Shown here one piece after another: positions 37,301 to 44,967 of a stretch of DNA of 64,000 nt. This stretch comes from Opisthorchis felineus (taxonomy: Eukaryota; Platyhelminthes; Trematoda; Opisthorchiida; Opisthorchiidae): the NCBI GenBank assembly GCA_004794785.1, contig SJOL01006754.1, positions 285,721 to 349,720 of the forward strand, in the 5' to 3' direction. The position numbers and the translations under genes were made by a program. Each line of letters begins with the position of its first letter. The first letter of the stretch is position 1. The notes under the pieces are model-generated. The model was not told the origin of the DNA, did no database searches, and saw only the letters and a program-made list of their open reading frames with translations.

Positions 37301-39051
37301 TTTGTACGGGGAAAATATACAAGAAGTTCCGAAGTGGGTACCGTGCTCCAATTCCAAAATTCAATGTGTTCCTGTGTTTGACATTTAGGGGAACTGAGAT
37401 TAGTGAGCTAATGCAACGACACCTCAAATCGCCGGCAAAACGCACTTACCTACTAATCATCCTCCACACTGACAACTACGTTCCTGCCTCACCTGTCAAA
37501 TTAACTCCCCCCCCCCCTAAATCCGACGCAGTCTGCCATTTCTCTTGTGTGTGCTTCCTCTGGGCGGCGTGGCACCGAAAGGGTGCTAAGCTGGACGAAG
37601 TGGCAATAAACTGTGTGTGTGTGTTTAGGCCACTTGCGTGGGTAGGGGGGATAAGTAAATTTGACTAAGGTGAGGGGATGAACGCTCGTCAGCCAGTAAG
37701 GAAACTGATAAACTGGTTAAAATGGTCCACTCCCTACACTGAGCAGTGGCCACCTAGCCGAGAGCAGATGCCCATCTCCCGACACGTGTTAGAAATCAGC
37801 ACGACATTCGATATCCGAAATCACACATTCGATAGAGCGTTCCTTCGATGTCTTTGGAAAATGAAAACCAGAGATGTGTGGACAGAAACACTTATGAGTT
37901 TCCCCAACTCCGGTGACTTGGTGATTTATTCAGTTGACTTCAACCCTTTTGTCAGTAAATTATCCTATATTGTTTTTATCATGTCTACTTCAGTGCGAAT
38001 CCGATAAATTCAGCGCCCTGCATCTGAGTGATTGTCCAGAGGTGTAATGCTGTGCACACTTTTAAAGCTCCTTATGGGAACCGTTTGCTTCAAATTCCTT
38101 GTCTTCAGCGGCTTTTGAACCAAGGCTGAGCTACGTGAACATCTAGGCTGCGTATGAACGCATCTCATAGACCAGCGATTGTAGTATTTATGCAAAAGCC
38201 GATAACTTGCAATCGCGGTGACTGCAAGTTCGTGAGTGAATAGCACACTCATCACGGAATTATGTACACACGCTTCGGGACCGGTTGCAGTGGCTGCACG
38301 ACATTTTCGCACGCTGAACCGGGTACTGCAATCTGGAGCTTGTCCCTAAATGAACTGTGCCTGTAAATCTATTGCCTTTAAAATTTTACAGTCTAAACCG
38401 TCTGGCTGGTGACACATGAGAAGACGTCACATGGCTACTGCCACCAGTATGTTGCAACCCTTATTTACGAAAGTTGTGACAGGAGTTTGACAATCTATGG
38501 AACGGTGGCCGGCGTAAGGGATGCTCTACGGAAGGGCTTCACGCCAGTTTGTGAAAACTACTACTCACAAGGTTGCTGAAAAATCCTCAAAAACCCACAA
38601 CCGGTTTCGACCTTTTTTGGAACTCATCAGGTAGGCGTGATCACCGAGTTCCAGACAGACTCGGCTCGGATTCAGGTAACTCTTCCGTGGAAGCCAAAAT
38701 AGTATGCAAATGAGTGTACATGTCGAATCCTCTGTGAAACATCCACAGAAAGTAAGATTCCCTTTAACCAAACCAAACTCACATGACTGCTCCATTTCCG
38801 CCGCTCACATAGTAGGTTTTAGGCTGTGTTGTTGGGGTCCGTATTGATTTATTCCAACGAATCGCATGCACAGGGCCATCATTCGGGTCGGCCAAAATGT
38901 TCCGCTTATTTTTATCATCTGGTTGGTACTTCTTCTCTGCCAATCGAGCGCAGATTATCCGGGTGAACTTCACGGGTGTGGGAGAAGGATGAATCTTTGT
39001 CAATATGGCCGAATCTATTTTTACTCCACGATTTCCAAGAGGATTGGACAT
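409..39051 (-). CDS. TTLL10: TTLL10-like tubulin (poly)glycylase, nine-exon gene model
   Basis: Nine exons on the minus strand join in phase (269, 127, 190, 160, 172, 141, 117, 94 and 92 nt) into a 453-residue protein ending in TAG. Junction phases are 2, 0, 1, 2, 0, 0, 0, 1. Family knowledge: TTLL enzymes are ATP-grasp ligases that add amino acids to tubulin tails, and TTLL10 lengthens polyglycine chains on axonemal tubulin. Seen in the model: SGGNG near residue 85; NFFPETY before residue 185; WISKP at 202-206 with the ATP-binding Lys205; QGKGIF at 211-216; KFDIR at 261-265; LTNQYIQKK across 303-311; LDFLLD at 383-388; LLEVNSNP at 395-402. The expected Mg ligands Asp384, Glu397 and Asn399 are present, so the core looks catalytically intact. 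TTLL10 is chosen over other TTLLs because of the [19 protein letters not shown] and TNQ-IQKKSP pattern. Introns range from 152 bp to 12.8 kb. The least certain parts are the first ATG and the last exon. Confidence 0.9.
501..971 (-). other. TTLL10 intron 8
   Basis: 471 bp. Positions about 560-660 match the tail of interspersed repeat family R1 (plus-orientation segment resembling ACCAATCTGGTT...GTTCATGATGTTCT). An unused donor-like GTAAGC lies near 675-680 on the minus strand. Nothing else seen. Confidence 0.6.
972..1065 (-). CDS. TTLL10: TTLL10 exon 8 (Glu/Asn metal ligands)
   Basis: Residues 393-423. Acceptor TTTGTTTACCCAG|CCC and donor CCATAC|GTGAGT. It encodes [20 protein letters not shown]; Glu397 and Asn399 are the last conserved ATP-grasp ligands. 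If not spliced, the frame would run nine more codons to TGA at 943-945. Splicing is preferred because the donor is good. Confidence 0.93.
1066..4645 (-). other. TTLL10 intron 7
   Basis: 3,580 bp. It holds the compound TAA/CAT microsatellite at 2187-2413 with LINE 3'-end sequence beside it (about 2414-2465), and a second similar segment at about 2650-2700. The rest shows no recognisable gene; a 72-codon plus-strand frame near 3606 has no supporting splice context. Confidence 0.6.
2187..2413. repeat. Compound TAA / CAT microsatellite
   Basis: (TAA)n then (CAT)n with CAA, CAG and CGT interruptions. A 57-bp higher-order unit starting CAGCATCATCATCAACATC occurs at 2264 and again at 2321. LINE 3'-end sequence flanks it on the right. 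Confidence 0.9.
4646..4762 (-). CDS. TTLL10: TTLL10 exon 7 (Mg-binding Asp)
   Basis: Residues 354-392. Acceptor ATTTTGTTTCTAG|TAC and donor CCAG|GTAAGT. A basic helix ([18 protein letters not shown]) leads to [17 protein letters not shown]; Asp384 is the expected metal ligand. Phase 0 on both sides, so a 39-residue symmetric exon. Confidence 0.95.
4763..11403 (-). other. TTLL10 intron 6
   Basis: 6,641 bp. Contents: a degraded coiled-coil frame at 5605-5860, a 137-codon plus-strand frame at 6838-7251 with no homology I can name, and overlapping plus-strand frames at 9797-10338. A minus-strand donor-like GTGAGT near 6376 follows an open frame but matches nothing in the TTLL family. Confidence 0.55.
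5605..5860 (+). pseudogene. Degraded coiled-coil frame, probably retroelement gag
   Basis: Reading across one frameshift gives [12 protein letters not shown], then [16 protein letters not shown], then a stop and [18 protein letters not shown]. The heptad-like pattern and decay suggest an old gag or other mobile-element frame. Function inferred only. Confidence 0.4.
11404..11544 (-). CDS. TTLL10: TTLL10 exon 6
   Basis: Residues 307-353. Acceptor ACCTTCCAG|TAC and donor [21 protein letters not shown] continues the TNQ motif of exon 5, followed by [15 protein letters not shown] and DWVKTVLQ, the helical segment after TNQ-MQKKSP typical of TTLL10. Phase 0 on both sides. Confidence 0.95.
11918..12075 (+). 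mobile_element. SINE B (second tRNA-derived family)
   Basis: Contains GCCGCTCGTAACCGAAAGGT, then GGTCGCGGGTTCAAAACTCC (B box) and a shared 3' part CTTGCTTTTCAGCATAGATTG that also occurs at 16285-16460. Confidence 0.7.
12670..12848 (-). mobile_element. SINE A copy
   Basis: Minus strand reads AAGATGGCTCAGTGTTTAAGG, then GTTCGAACCCGACC, CTGTCTAGGTTTGGATG and a 3' end close to CACAAAAAGGGTGCTGCAGC. Confidence 0.8.
15154..15325 (-). CDS. TTLL10: TTLL10 exon 5
   Basis: Residues 250-306. The acceptor tract is almost pure C (see 15340-15357) ending CGCCTCAG; the donor is CAG|GTAAGT. It contains [18 protein letters not shown], the P-LL--G-KFD-R-Y motif in which Lys, Asp and Arg line the active site, and ends THLTNQ. 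The intron between exons 4 and 5 is only 152 bp. Confidence 0.95.
15340..15357. other. Poly-G tract serving as C-rich polypyrimidine tract
   Basis: On the minus strand this is a run of C broken by a single A, 15 bases or more upstream of the exon 5 acceptor, so it is the polypyrimidine tract of TTLL10 intron 4. Confidence 0.8.
15478..15637 (-). CDS. TTLL10: TTLL10 exon 4 (ATP-binding lysine)
   Basis: Residues 196-249. Acceptor TTTCTTCAG|GC and donor AAAA|GTGAGT. It carries [20 protein letters not shown], the ATP-grasp lysine motif and glycine-rich loop, and ends in LPPRLIQ, the start of the conserved (V/L)-Q-YI strand. Phase 1 in, phase 2 out. Confidence 0.95.
16285..16460 (+). mobile_element. 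SINE B copy
   Basis: Shares GTTCGGACTACTAGCCGGCAGG and CTTGGCTTTTCAACATAGATTG with the copy at 11918-12075. Confidence 0.7.
17185..17400 (-). mobile_element. LINE reverse transcriptase remnant
   Basis: A minus-strand frame reads [20 protein letters not shown], then after one stop [13 protein letters not shown]. This corresponds to the 'ENQAGFRPGRGC-D-IFTLRQ ... [14 protein letters not shown]' block of LINE reverse transcriptases. Short and broken. Confidence 0.75.
20079..20268 (-). CDS. TTLL10: TTLL10 exon 3
   Basis: Residues 133-195. Acceptor CCCTTTCTACAG|GTT and donor GAAA|GTAAGC. It contains [17 protein letters not shown], then a charged linker and [19 protein letters not shown], the hallmark NK and FFPETY segments of the TTLL10 N-terminal lobe. 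Phase 0 in, phase 1 out. Confidence 0.95.
22130..23330 (-). mobile_element. Non-LTR retrotransposon (LINE) remnant with internal deletion and CAT tail
   Basis: One minus-strand frame reads the reverse transcriptase region ([50 protein letters not shown]) with two in-frame TGA codons where Trp and Cys are expected. After FVTDD it jumps to the C-terminal tail ([14 protein letters not shown]), so the catalytic (F/Y)ADD block and thumb are missing. The 3' end runs into the CAT array, as expected of RTE-like elements that end in short tandem repeats. Clade call is tentative. Confidence 0.85.
22135..22349. repeat. CAT microsatellite (LINE tail)
   Basis: Over 200 bases of mostly CAT, ending in a pure run before the LINE 3' end. 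The open frames across it are low-complexity artefacts. Confidence 0.9.
25690..25805 (-). mobile_element. SINE A copy, truncated
   Basis: Minus strand has the tRNA-like head with GGTTCGAATTCAACCTC and the CTGTTTCGGTTTGGGC body, but lacks the 3' end. Confidence 0.7.
26468..26660 (+). mobile_element. SINE A (tRNA-derived), best copy
   Basis: Starts with tRNA-like GATGGCTCAGTGGTTAGAG (A box) and GGTTCGACCC (B box), followed by a body ending in GGCACCGAAAGGGTGTCACAGCTGGACGG. Other copies share head and body. Confidence 0.8.
26690..26900 (-). mobile_element. LINE 3'-end fragment
   Basis: Shares GGTGCCTACACCTC, then CCAAGCACA...GGTCACG-GGACCCTA, with the LINE remnant at 22490-22640 and lies in the same orientation. 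Confidence 0.65.
30455..30640 (-). mobile_element. SINE A copy
   Basis: Head (AAGATAGCTCAGTTTTTAGG), B-box remnant and 3' end (GGCACCGAAAGAGTGTTACAGC) all recognisable on the minus strand. Confidence 0.75.
31100..31690 (+). mobile_element. Penelope-like element remnant (GIY-YIG region)
   Basis: A 146-codon frame (31059-31499) contains [15 protein letters not shown], then [20 protein letters not shown], matching the 'NT-R--L---KD ... VYKI-C-DC---YIGQT-R-L' layout of Penelope-type endonucleases. The frame continues after a stop through about 31690. The endonuclease motif is degenerate. Confidence 0.65.
31967..32275. repeat. GACC/GACA/GATA compound microsatellite
   Basis: Blocks of GACC, GACA, GATA, GAAA, GATA, GGTA, GATA and GACA repeats, about 310 bp, forming the end of the inverted R1 element. 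Confidence 0.9.
32276..32620 (-). mobile_element. R1 interspersed element, inverted copy
   Basis: Minus-strand order matches 51760-52085 almost throughout and runs into the GACA/GATA array at 31967-32275, which corresponds to the GTCT tail of the other copy. Confidence 0.75.
33081..33207 (-). CDS. TTLL10: TTLL10 exon 2
   Basis: Residues 91-132. The acceptor is a pyrimidine-rich tract ending CCACAG and the donor is CTG|GTGAGT. It contains [18 protein letters not shown] and AEFKEGLHL, matching the GW-R--D-----(L/F)-W and F-EG-QL segment that precedes the conserved NHIPN/NK region of the family. Phase 2 in, phase 0 out. Confidence 0.92.
33880..34058 (-). mobile_element. SINE A copy
   Basis: Minus strand: GAGGTGTCTCAGTGGTTAAGG head and GCGCCGGAAAGGTGTTACAG 3' end; the B box is degraded. 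Confidence 0.7.
35295..35545 (+). repeat. R1 fragment: head followed by inverted tail
   Basis: Head (ACTCATAAGGTTGCTGAAAA ... GGGGCTCATCAGGTAGATGC) then the tail in reverse (AACGAGGGATTCAGCTGGGTTCC). Similar but shorter fragments lie at 14221-14345, 36620-36725 and 38563-38722. Confidence 0.7.
38783..39051 (-). CDS. TTLL10: TTLL10 exon 1 (first coding exon)
   Basis: Encodes residues 1-89 plus two bases of codon 90 and ends at AT|GTGAGT. The ATG at 39051 is directly preceded by an in-frame TAA, so it is either the true start or an acceptor lies inside the exon. Position -3 is T, a weak start context. The frame is basic and Lys/Arg-rich before reaching [10 protein letters not shown], the motif that opens the TTLL10 core. 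Confidence 0.8.
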
Positions 39052-39083
39052 TTATTTACTGGAGTCTGGATTTCACGATACTG
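39052..39083 (-). other. Putative 5' UTR segment with splice acceptor upstream of TTLL10
   Basis: A pyrimidine-rich tract ending TTCTTGCAG gives an acceptor at 39081-39083. The following 29 bases lead directly to the exon 1 ATG and include the in-frame TAA. This would make exon 1 an internal exon preceded by an untranslated exon nearer the tRNA array. No promoter was recognised. Confidence 0.35.
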
Positions 39084-39663
39084 CAAGAACCGGCACACAG
39101 ACTGTGTATCAAATGAATAGAAAATCGCCAGATTAAAGTGCTTTGTGAATCTGAAGAAGACAGGTGATTGGTTCTCTACTGGTAGTGCACTTTTATACAC
39201 GGAAAGTGCCAACACCTTATTGGTTTCAGTTTGAAACATCATTTGTAGTCCAGAGAACAACAGAGAACAGTGTGTGAGTAAGGTCCCGTGTCTTGTGAAT
39301 CATGTAGTGAAAATATGAACGAGGTGAGTAGGCAGAAGAATGTGCGTAAATCAGAAATCATACACAAAGGTACTGCTGCGCCACCGTGTTGACAAAAGAA
39401 AATATGTGGTCCAGGCTCTACAAAAAGTATGGGTAACCAGGGAACGTAACCAAGGCAAAGACACTGGACAACCAATGAGAATTACACGAAAATTACGGAC
39501 GCATTAGGATGTAAAAAAAATATAGAATGAGCGGAAGTAAATCAAGGCAAAACAGAGAGTGGAGCAAGTCATGCCCAACCACAAAAACGGCAATCAACCA
39601 GTGAAAAAAATTAGAGAGCAAAAACATGACAATGATCAAAGAAAAGAAACCACGAAATAATGA
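39084..39663. other. Spacer between TTLL10 and the tRNA array
   Basis: About 580 bp. No coding frame with splice or codon support and no clear TATA box. Whatever drives TTLL10 probably lies here or across the array, but I see no recognisable element. Confidence 0.4.
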
Positions 39664-39735
39664 GCGACGCTGCTCAAATGGTTATCACGGCAGCCTTCCA
39701 AGTTGTCGATCCGGGTTCGATTCCCGGGCCTCGCA
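39664..39735 (+). pseudogene. tRNA-Gly relic at the left edge of the array
   Basis: The 3' two thirds, including anticodon UCC, T arm and acceptor 3' strand, are intact. The 5' strand reads GCGACGC-TG-CTCAAATGG, giving a 5-68 C-C mismatch and losing two D-stem pairs and the A-box consensus. It sits exactly 787 bp before the first intact copy. Probably inactive. Confidence 0.85.
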
Positions 39736-40450
39736 GTTCAGCTTTCAGACGGCCGATGGAAATTTGCAGTTCTCACTCGCCATTTTTGTTCACCAGTCGG
39801 TTCTTCTACTGCTCTTATGCCAATCTCATGGCCGAGAATCAACAACACCCAGCTCAGAGAACCGTATCAGTGAAATAGCTCAAAGTGGCCTAATGTGATG
39901 GAGCAGCTGTGTGCTCTCACTGTATCGAAGGGCCGTCTGATTGTCTCATACTGTGAGGCACTTCCAGCATGCTTTCATTGACTGCATGAGTTACAATCCG
40001 TTCCTCGTGTACTCAGCCGTTGCTTGCCTAACTGATATGAGATTCTGAGAAAAGCCAGGAGGATTTTAAATGCGCGCCAAAATTTCGATCTTTGCGAAAT
40101 TTCTTCTAGCGTCAATTCAGGTGATTGAATCCGTCTTTTGGCATAGACACCCAACTTAATTGAACTTTTCTGGCTCTATGACGTTTGCTTAGGTGAAATT
40201 GTCATTGTTTTCGATACTTTCATCTCAAGGTGATCGATAAGAGTGTTGTGGGTTTATAAGAATGCATGTGATTGGGCGGGTTTCCCAAAGCTGCCAGTCT
40301 TGCCCAGCTGTTGCGTCGGATTCCTTGAATACATCTCCACTCTACTCTGTAGAAGACATCCTTACACCAACATACTACTAACCGGACGTGGTAAGTAGCT
40401 AGAGTAATTGAAACAATTTGGGCACGGGATTTGTGAGACCGTCCAAATGT

Positions 40451-40522
40451 GCGAGGTTGGTGTAATGGTTATCATGGCAGCCTTCCAAGTTGTCGATCCG
40501 GGTTCGATTCCCGGGCCTCGCA
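40451..40522 (+). tRNA. tRNA-Gly (anticodon UCC), copy 2 of the array
   Basis: 72 nt folding as a cloverleaf: acceptor GCGAGGT with GCCTCGC, anticodon loop CTTCCAA on stem GCAGC/GTTGT, T arm CCGGG-TTCGATT-CCCGG, discriminator A. The A box resembles TGGTGTAATGG and the B box is GGTTCGATTCC, so it should be transcribed by RNA polymerase III. No intron and no encoded CCA. A T5 run at 40570-40574 is the first good terminator, 48 nt downstream. Confidence 0.95.
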
Positions 40523-41237
40523 GTTCAGCTTTCAGACGGCCGATGGAAATTTGCAGTTCTCACTCGCCATTTTTGTTCACCAGTCGGTTCTTCTACTGCT
40601 CTTATGCCAATCTCATGGCCGAGAATCAACAACACCCAGCTCAGAGAACCGTATCAGTGAAATAGCTCAAAGTGGCCTAATGTGATGGAGCAGCTGTGTG
40701 CTCTCACTGTATCGAAGGGCCGTCTGATTGTCTCATACTGTGAGGCACTTCCAGCATGCTTTCATTGACTGCATGAGTTACAATCCGTTCCTCGTGTACT
40801 CAGCCGTTGCTTGCCTAACTGATATGAGATTCTGAGAAAAGCCAGGAGGATTTTAAATGCGCGCCAAAATTTCGATCTTTGCGAAATTTCTTCTAGCGTC
40901 AATTCAGGTGATTGAATCCGTCTTTTGGCATAGACACCCAACTTAATTGAACTTTTCTGGCTCTATGACGTTTGCTTAGGTGAAATTGTCATTGTTTTCG
41001 ATACTTTCATCTCAAGGTGATCGATAAGAGTGTTGTGGGTTTATAAGAATGCATGTGATTGGGCGGGTTTCCCAAAGCTGCCAGTCTTGCCCAGCTGTTG
41101 CGTCGGATTCCTTGAATACATCTCCACTCTACTCTGTAGAAGACATCCTTACACCAACATACTACTAACCGGACGTGGTAAGTAGCTAGAGTAATTGAAA
41201 CAATTTGGGCACGGGATTTGTGAGACCGTCCAAATGT

Positions 41238-41309
41238 GCGAGGTTGGTGTAATGGTTATCATGGCAGCCTTCCAAGTTGTCGATCCGGGTTCGATTCCCG
41301 GGCCTCGCA
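41238..41309 (+). tRNA. tRNA-Gly (UCC), copy 3 of the array
   Basis: Identical to the copy at 40451, exactly 787 bp downstream, with the same T5 run at 41357-41361. Confidence 0.95.
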
Positions 41310-42024
41310 GTTCAGCTTTCAGACGGCCGATGGAAATTTGCAGTTCTCACTCGCCATTTTTGTTCACCAGTCGGTTCTTCTACTGCTCTTATGCCAATCT
41401 CATGGCCGAGAATCAACAACACCCAGCTCAGAGAACCGTATCAGTGAAATAGCTCAAAGTGGCCTAATGTGATGGAGCAGCTGTGTGCTCTCACTGTATC
41501 GAAGGGCCGTCTGATTGTCTCATACTGTGAGGCACTTCCAGCATGCTTTCATTGACTGCATGAGTTACAATCCGTTCCTCGTGTACTCAGCCGTTGCTTG
41601 CCTAACTGATATGAGATTCTGAGAAAAGCCAGGAGGATTTTAAATGCGCGCCAAAATTTCGATCTTTGCGAAATTTCTTCTAGCGTCAATTCAGGTGATT
41701 GAATCCGTCTTTTGGCATAGACACCCAACTTAATTGAACTTTTCTGGCTCTATGACGTTTGCTTAGGTGAAATTGTCATTGTTTTCGATACTTTCATCTC
41801 AAGGTGATCGATAAGAGTGTTGTGGGTTTATAAGAATGCATGTGATTGGGCGGGTTTCCCAAAGCTGCCAGTCTTGCCCAGCTGTTGCGTCGGATTCCTT
41901 GAATACATCTCCACTCTACTCTGTAGAAGACATCCTTACACCAACATACTACTAACCGGACGTGGTAAGTAGCTAGAGTAATTGAAACAATTTGGGCACG
42001 GGATTTGTGAGACCGTCCAAATGT

Positions 42025-42096
42025 GCGAGGTTGGTGTAATGGTTATCATGGCAGCCTTCCAAGTTGTCGATCCGGGTTCGATTCCCGGGCCTCGCA
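42025..42096 (+). tRNA. tRNA-Gly (UCC), copy 4 of the array
   Basis: Identical to the other two intact copies and again 787 bp from the previous one. All arms and both internal promoter boxes are intact. Confidence 0.95.
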
Positions 42097-42811
42097 GTTC
42101 AGCTTTCAGACGGCCGATGGAAATTTGCAGTTCTCACTCGCCATTTTTGTTCACCAGTCGGTTCTTCTACTGCTCTTATGCCAATCTCATGGCCGAGAAT
42201 CAACAACACCCAGCTCAGAGAACCGTATCAGTGAAATAGCTCAAAGTGGCCTAATGTGATGGAGCAGCTGTGTGCTCTCACTGTATCGAAGGGCCGTCTG
42301 ATTGTCTCATACTGTGAGGCACTTCCAGCATGCTTTCATTGACTGCATGAGTTACAATCCGTTCCTCGTGTACTCAGCCGTTGCTTGCCTAACTGATATG
42401 AGATTCTGAGAAAAGCCAGGAGGATTTTAAATGCGCGCCAAAATTTCGATCTTTGCGAAATTTCTTCTAGCGTCAATTCAGGTGATTGAATCCGTCTTTT
42501 GGCATAGACACCCAACTTAATTGAACTTTTCTGGCTCTATGACGTTTGCTTAGGTGAAATTGTCATTGTTTTCGATACTTTCATCTCAAGGTGATCGATA
42601 AGAGTGTTGTGGGTTTATAAGAATGCATGTGATTGGGCGGGTTTCCCAAAGCTGCCAGTCTTGCCAAGCTGTTGCGTCGGATTCCTTGAATACATCTCCA
42701 CTCTACTCTGTAGAAGACATCCTTACACCAACATACTACTAACCGGACGTGGTAAGTAGCTAGAGTAATTGAAACAATTTGGGCACGGGATTTGTGAGAC
42801 CGTCCAAATGT

Positions 42812-42850
42812 GCGAGGTTGGTGTATTTGTTATTCTGGAAGCCGTCCAAT
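42812..42850 (+). pseudogene. tRNA-Gly relic at the right edge of the array
   Basis: The first 14 bases are perfect, then substitutions rise. The anticodon region is still recognisable (GTCCAA), but the T arm and 3' acceptor strand are gone, replaced by T-rich sequence. The B box is lost, so it should not be transcribed. Confidence 0.85.
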
Positions 42851-44754
42851 TTTTCTTTTTCTGATCTTCTTTGTGTTCAATGTGATTGTCTTGTCGGAGA
42901 ATCCATGTTTTTTTGATGATTATTTTGAAGACCTTTTGCGTCTGTCTCACTCTTTTTTTTCCTGTTGGTTCCTCTATTTTACCTGCGCTGTTTTTTTTGA
43001 GCCGTTATTTTTATCTGTTACTACCATTTGTCACTTGAAAATTTGATTGATGTTGACGCGGTATTCCGCCGAGATCGCTTTCTACTCCCGGTTGTAATAT
43101 TTTTCATCTCAACCGTTTACTAATTCTTCTGAATTAATGTCTATCTGAACATATTTTCAGTCTGGTGTACGACATAATGTTGTGGAATTCCCTTGACCAG
43201 GCCCACCTGATTTTCCTCAAGCAGGACGAAAGCGGTAGTGAACCTCCCGGGTTTTCAATCACTTAGTGAGTAGTATCGGTATTTCGCATACTGCGCGATA
43301 CCGTTTGTCCCTGCATTAATGCAATTTTGGTTATTTGATACACGCCAAATTAACGGCGTCTTTAATGATTCTTCAAAGGCACACCACTTTCCACAGGTCC
43401 ATAGGCATCTAGTGCATGTGATGCTGATCAGTTTCAATGCTTTCCCTCTAATAGTGGCTGTTGCACAAGAAACCCGCTCCCAAATCCTTACAGGACGTAA
43501 ATTGAACACTAGACTGCTTAGCACTTGAAGTTGCCCAACTGCAAGTTAGCCCGGTTTGATTGATGTTGTTTGCACCTATATCTAAAATGTTGGTGGTACA
43601 AATCTCCCTAGATATTCGTGAGATTCGCTCTGCTGCTTGTCTTTATCAGACTCAATCCATCCGTCATCGTGGGTTGCTTTCATTTTAAGGGTAGGATTCA
43701 GGAATGAACCTAACCTACGCTTCAAGGGCCAGTTTCACCAAGTTTGAATACGCATGAATCTGGCAATGTTGTAGAATATAGGTAGCTCGGGTACGCTGCT
43801 TGGTTGTTGGTCTGCTGCCGAGCTTGGCAGTTGGATTGCAAACGTTTTATCAGCAATCGAGGTGATATCGTCAGTGCGGACTGACCATTTCGCCTGCTAT
43901 CAAATTAGGCTGAACGCATTCTTGGTACCCAACCGTTTGTTTTGTGCGACGGCCGTACTACGCACTTCCACGGGTATTTGTGGCAACGTAGAACAATGTT
44001 AGAAAATTGCACTGAGTGGATTTCAATTTTGCGTTGAAAACGACGAATCTAACCATTTCGGATTAGGTTCTCCCTAGTTACCTGACGAACGGGCAAATTG
44101 TAGATCGATGGATTACTTTGAATTCTCGCTACGGGTTGTGGAGAAACTACTGAAACAGAGCGTGAACTAGTTCAATTGTTGCTGAGAACCTTCAACGGGT
44201 AGATTATGTACCATTAACCACCAGCTCGCGGGTTTCTGTTGCAGAACTCCTTAAAAAAGGATCTGCACTAGTTCTAAACCTTTAGTAACGCAACCTTATC
44301 ATTTCCTGACCTTCAGTTGCCTTGGCAGGGCGAACTACTCCTGATAAGTACGACAAGCAGGAACCTTTCAGAGAGATGGTAACAAATTGGAGACCAAGGA
44401 AAGTCTTTCCTATGGGTCACAGCAATTTTTATCTCAAAAGAAGACTTAAATTCTCGTGTTTGTTTTCATTGGAGGATTACTGTAGCAAATTGACCATCAT
44501 TTAAACGCATGGAAACTGAAAGCTGCACGCATGTTCTGAGATGGATGCTAAACCCAATCTCTCGCAGTAAACTACCCTGGTAACATTTCGGTGTGAAGCG
44601 CAACGACCAGTGTTTATGTACGATTATACATTTGGTTATACTTTCAGTCAACACACTGCGGATTGTTGACCAAATGGATATGAGGCAAGTCGATAAACAG
44701 TCATTCCCATCCACGAACATAACGAACAAGCTCCGCTGACCAGTGCACCCTTAC
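42851..44754. other. Intergenic stretch between tRNA array and metallothionein gene
   Basis: About 1.9 kb. Contains an R2 copy at 43785-43900 and a partial SINE-like B-box stretch at about 44205-44260. A plus-strand frame at 44332-44378 lies between a fair acceptor (CTTGGCAG) and GTAACA, too short to assign. A minus-strand 89-codon frame at 43255-43524 matches nothing I recognise. Confidence 0.5.
43785..43900 (+). repeat. R2 interspersed repeat, representative copy
   Basis: Core GAGCTTGGCAGTTGGATTGC, AAACGTTT and CAATCGAGGTGATATCGTCAG. Related copies: 14080-14215 (-), about 17510-17640 (-), 28795-28880, 29335-29430, 45556-45660, 52975-53060 and 58255-58350 (+). Confidence 0.7.
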
Positions 44755-44776
44755 AATGCAACTGATGTTAGAAAGA

Positions 44777-44782
44777 TTTATT
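44777..44782 (-). terminator. Poly(A) signal of the metallothionein gene
   Basis: Canonical AATAAA, 36 nt after the TAG stop on the minus strand. Confidence 0.85.
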
Positions 44783-44818
44783 TCAGGAGTTTATCATTTG
44801 CAAATCGTGCGCGAAAAA

Positions 44819-44967
44819 CTACAGGACTTGTGCTGCTTTTCTAGGACAGGTATTACAGCAAGAGCATCCACATTTGCACGTTTTACACGCGCACCTGTCC
44901 TCAGGGCAATCGCAAGGTTTGCCCGATTTGCACGCCGCACAGCATTTACATTCTGGACCGGAACAAA
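44819..44967 (-). CDS. Metallothionein exon 2 (cysteine-rich body)
   Basis: Acceptor CACATTCGTTTCAG|TT is strong. The exon carries all 15 cysteines and ends at TAG (44819-44821). Confidence 0.95.

Larger units (their letters stand above)
33208..38782 (-). other. TTLL10 intron 1
   Basis: 5,575 bp. Contains SINE A in reverse (33880-34058), R1 head-plus-inverted-tail fragments at 35295-35545, 36620-36725 and 38563-38722, and the 3' end of a SINE A near 37570-37615. A plus-strand stretch before a GTAAGT at 34169 reads well but is unassigned. Confidence 0.55.
39678..42825 (+). repeat. Four-unit tandem array, 787-bp period, carrying tRNA-Gly genes
   Basis: The 3,148 bases equal exactly 4 x 787. 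Units read as identical except a C-to-A change at 42666 in the last unit and a T-to-C difference at 39687 in the first. The unit boundary falls inside the D-loop of the tRNA. Outside both ends similarity collapses at once: the left flank keeps only a poor tRNA 5' half and the right flank a poor 3' half. The 715-bp spacer has no convincing gene; its short frames run through the tRNA. Confidence 0.95.

Noticed and set aside
40408..40685. Open frames of 85 and 78 codons repeated in every 787-bp unit
   Set aside because: They run through the tRNA gene and repeat only because the unit does; codons overlap the tRNA arms.
39678..42825. Regularly spaced identical segments that might suggest a CRISPR array
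   Set aside because: The period is 787 bp and the spacers are identical; it is a tandem duplication of a tRNA unit in a eukaryotic genome.
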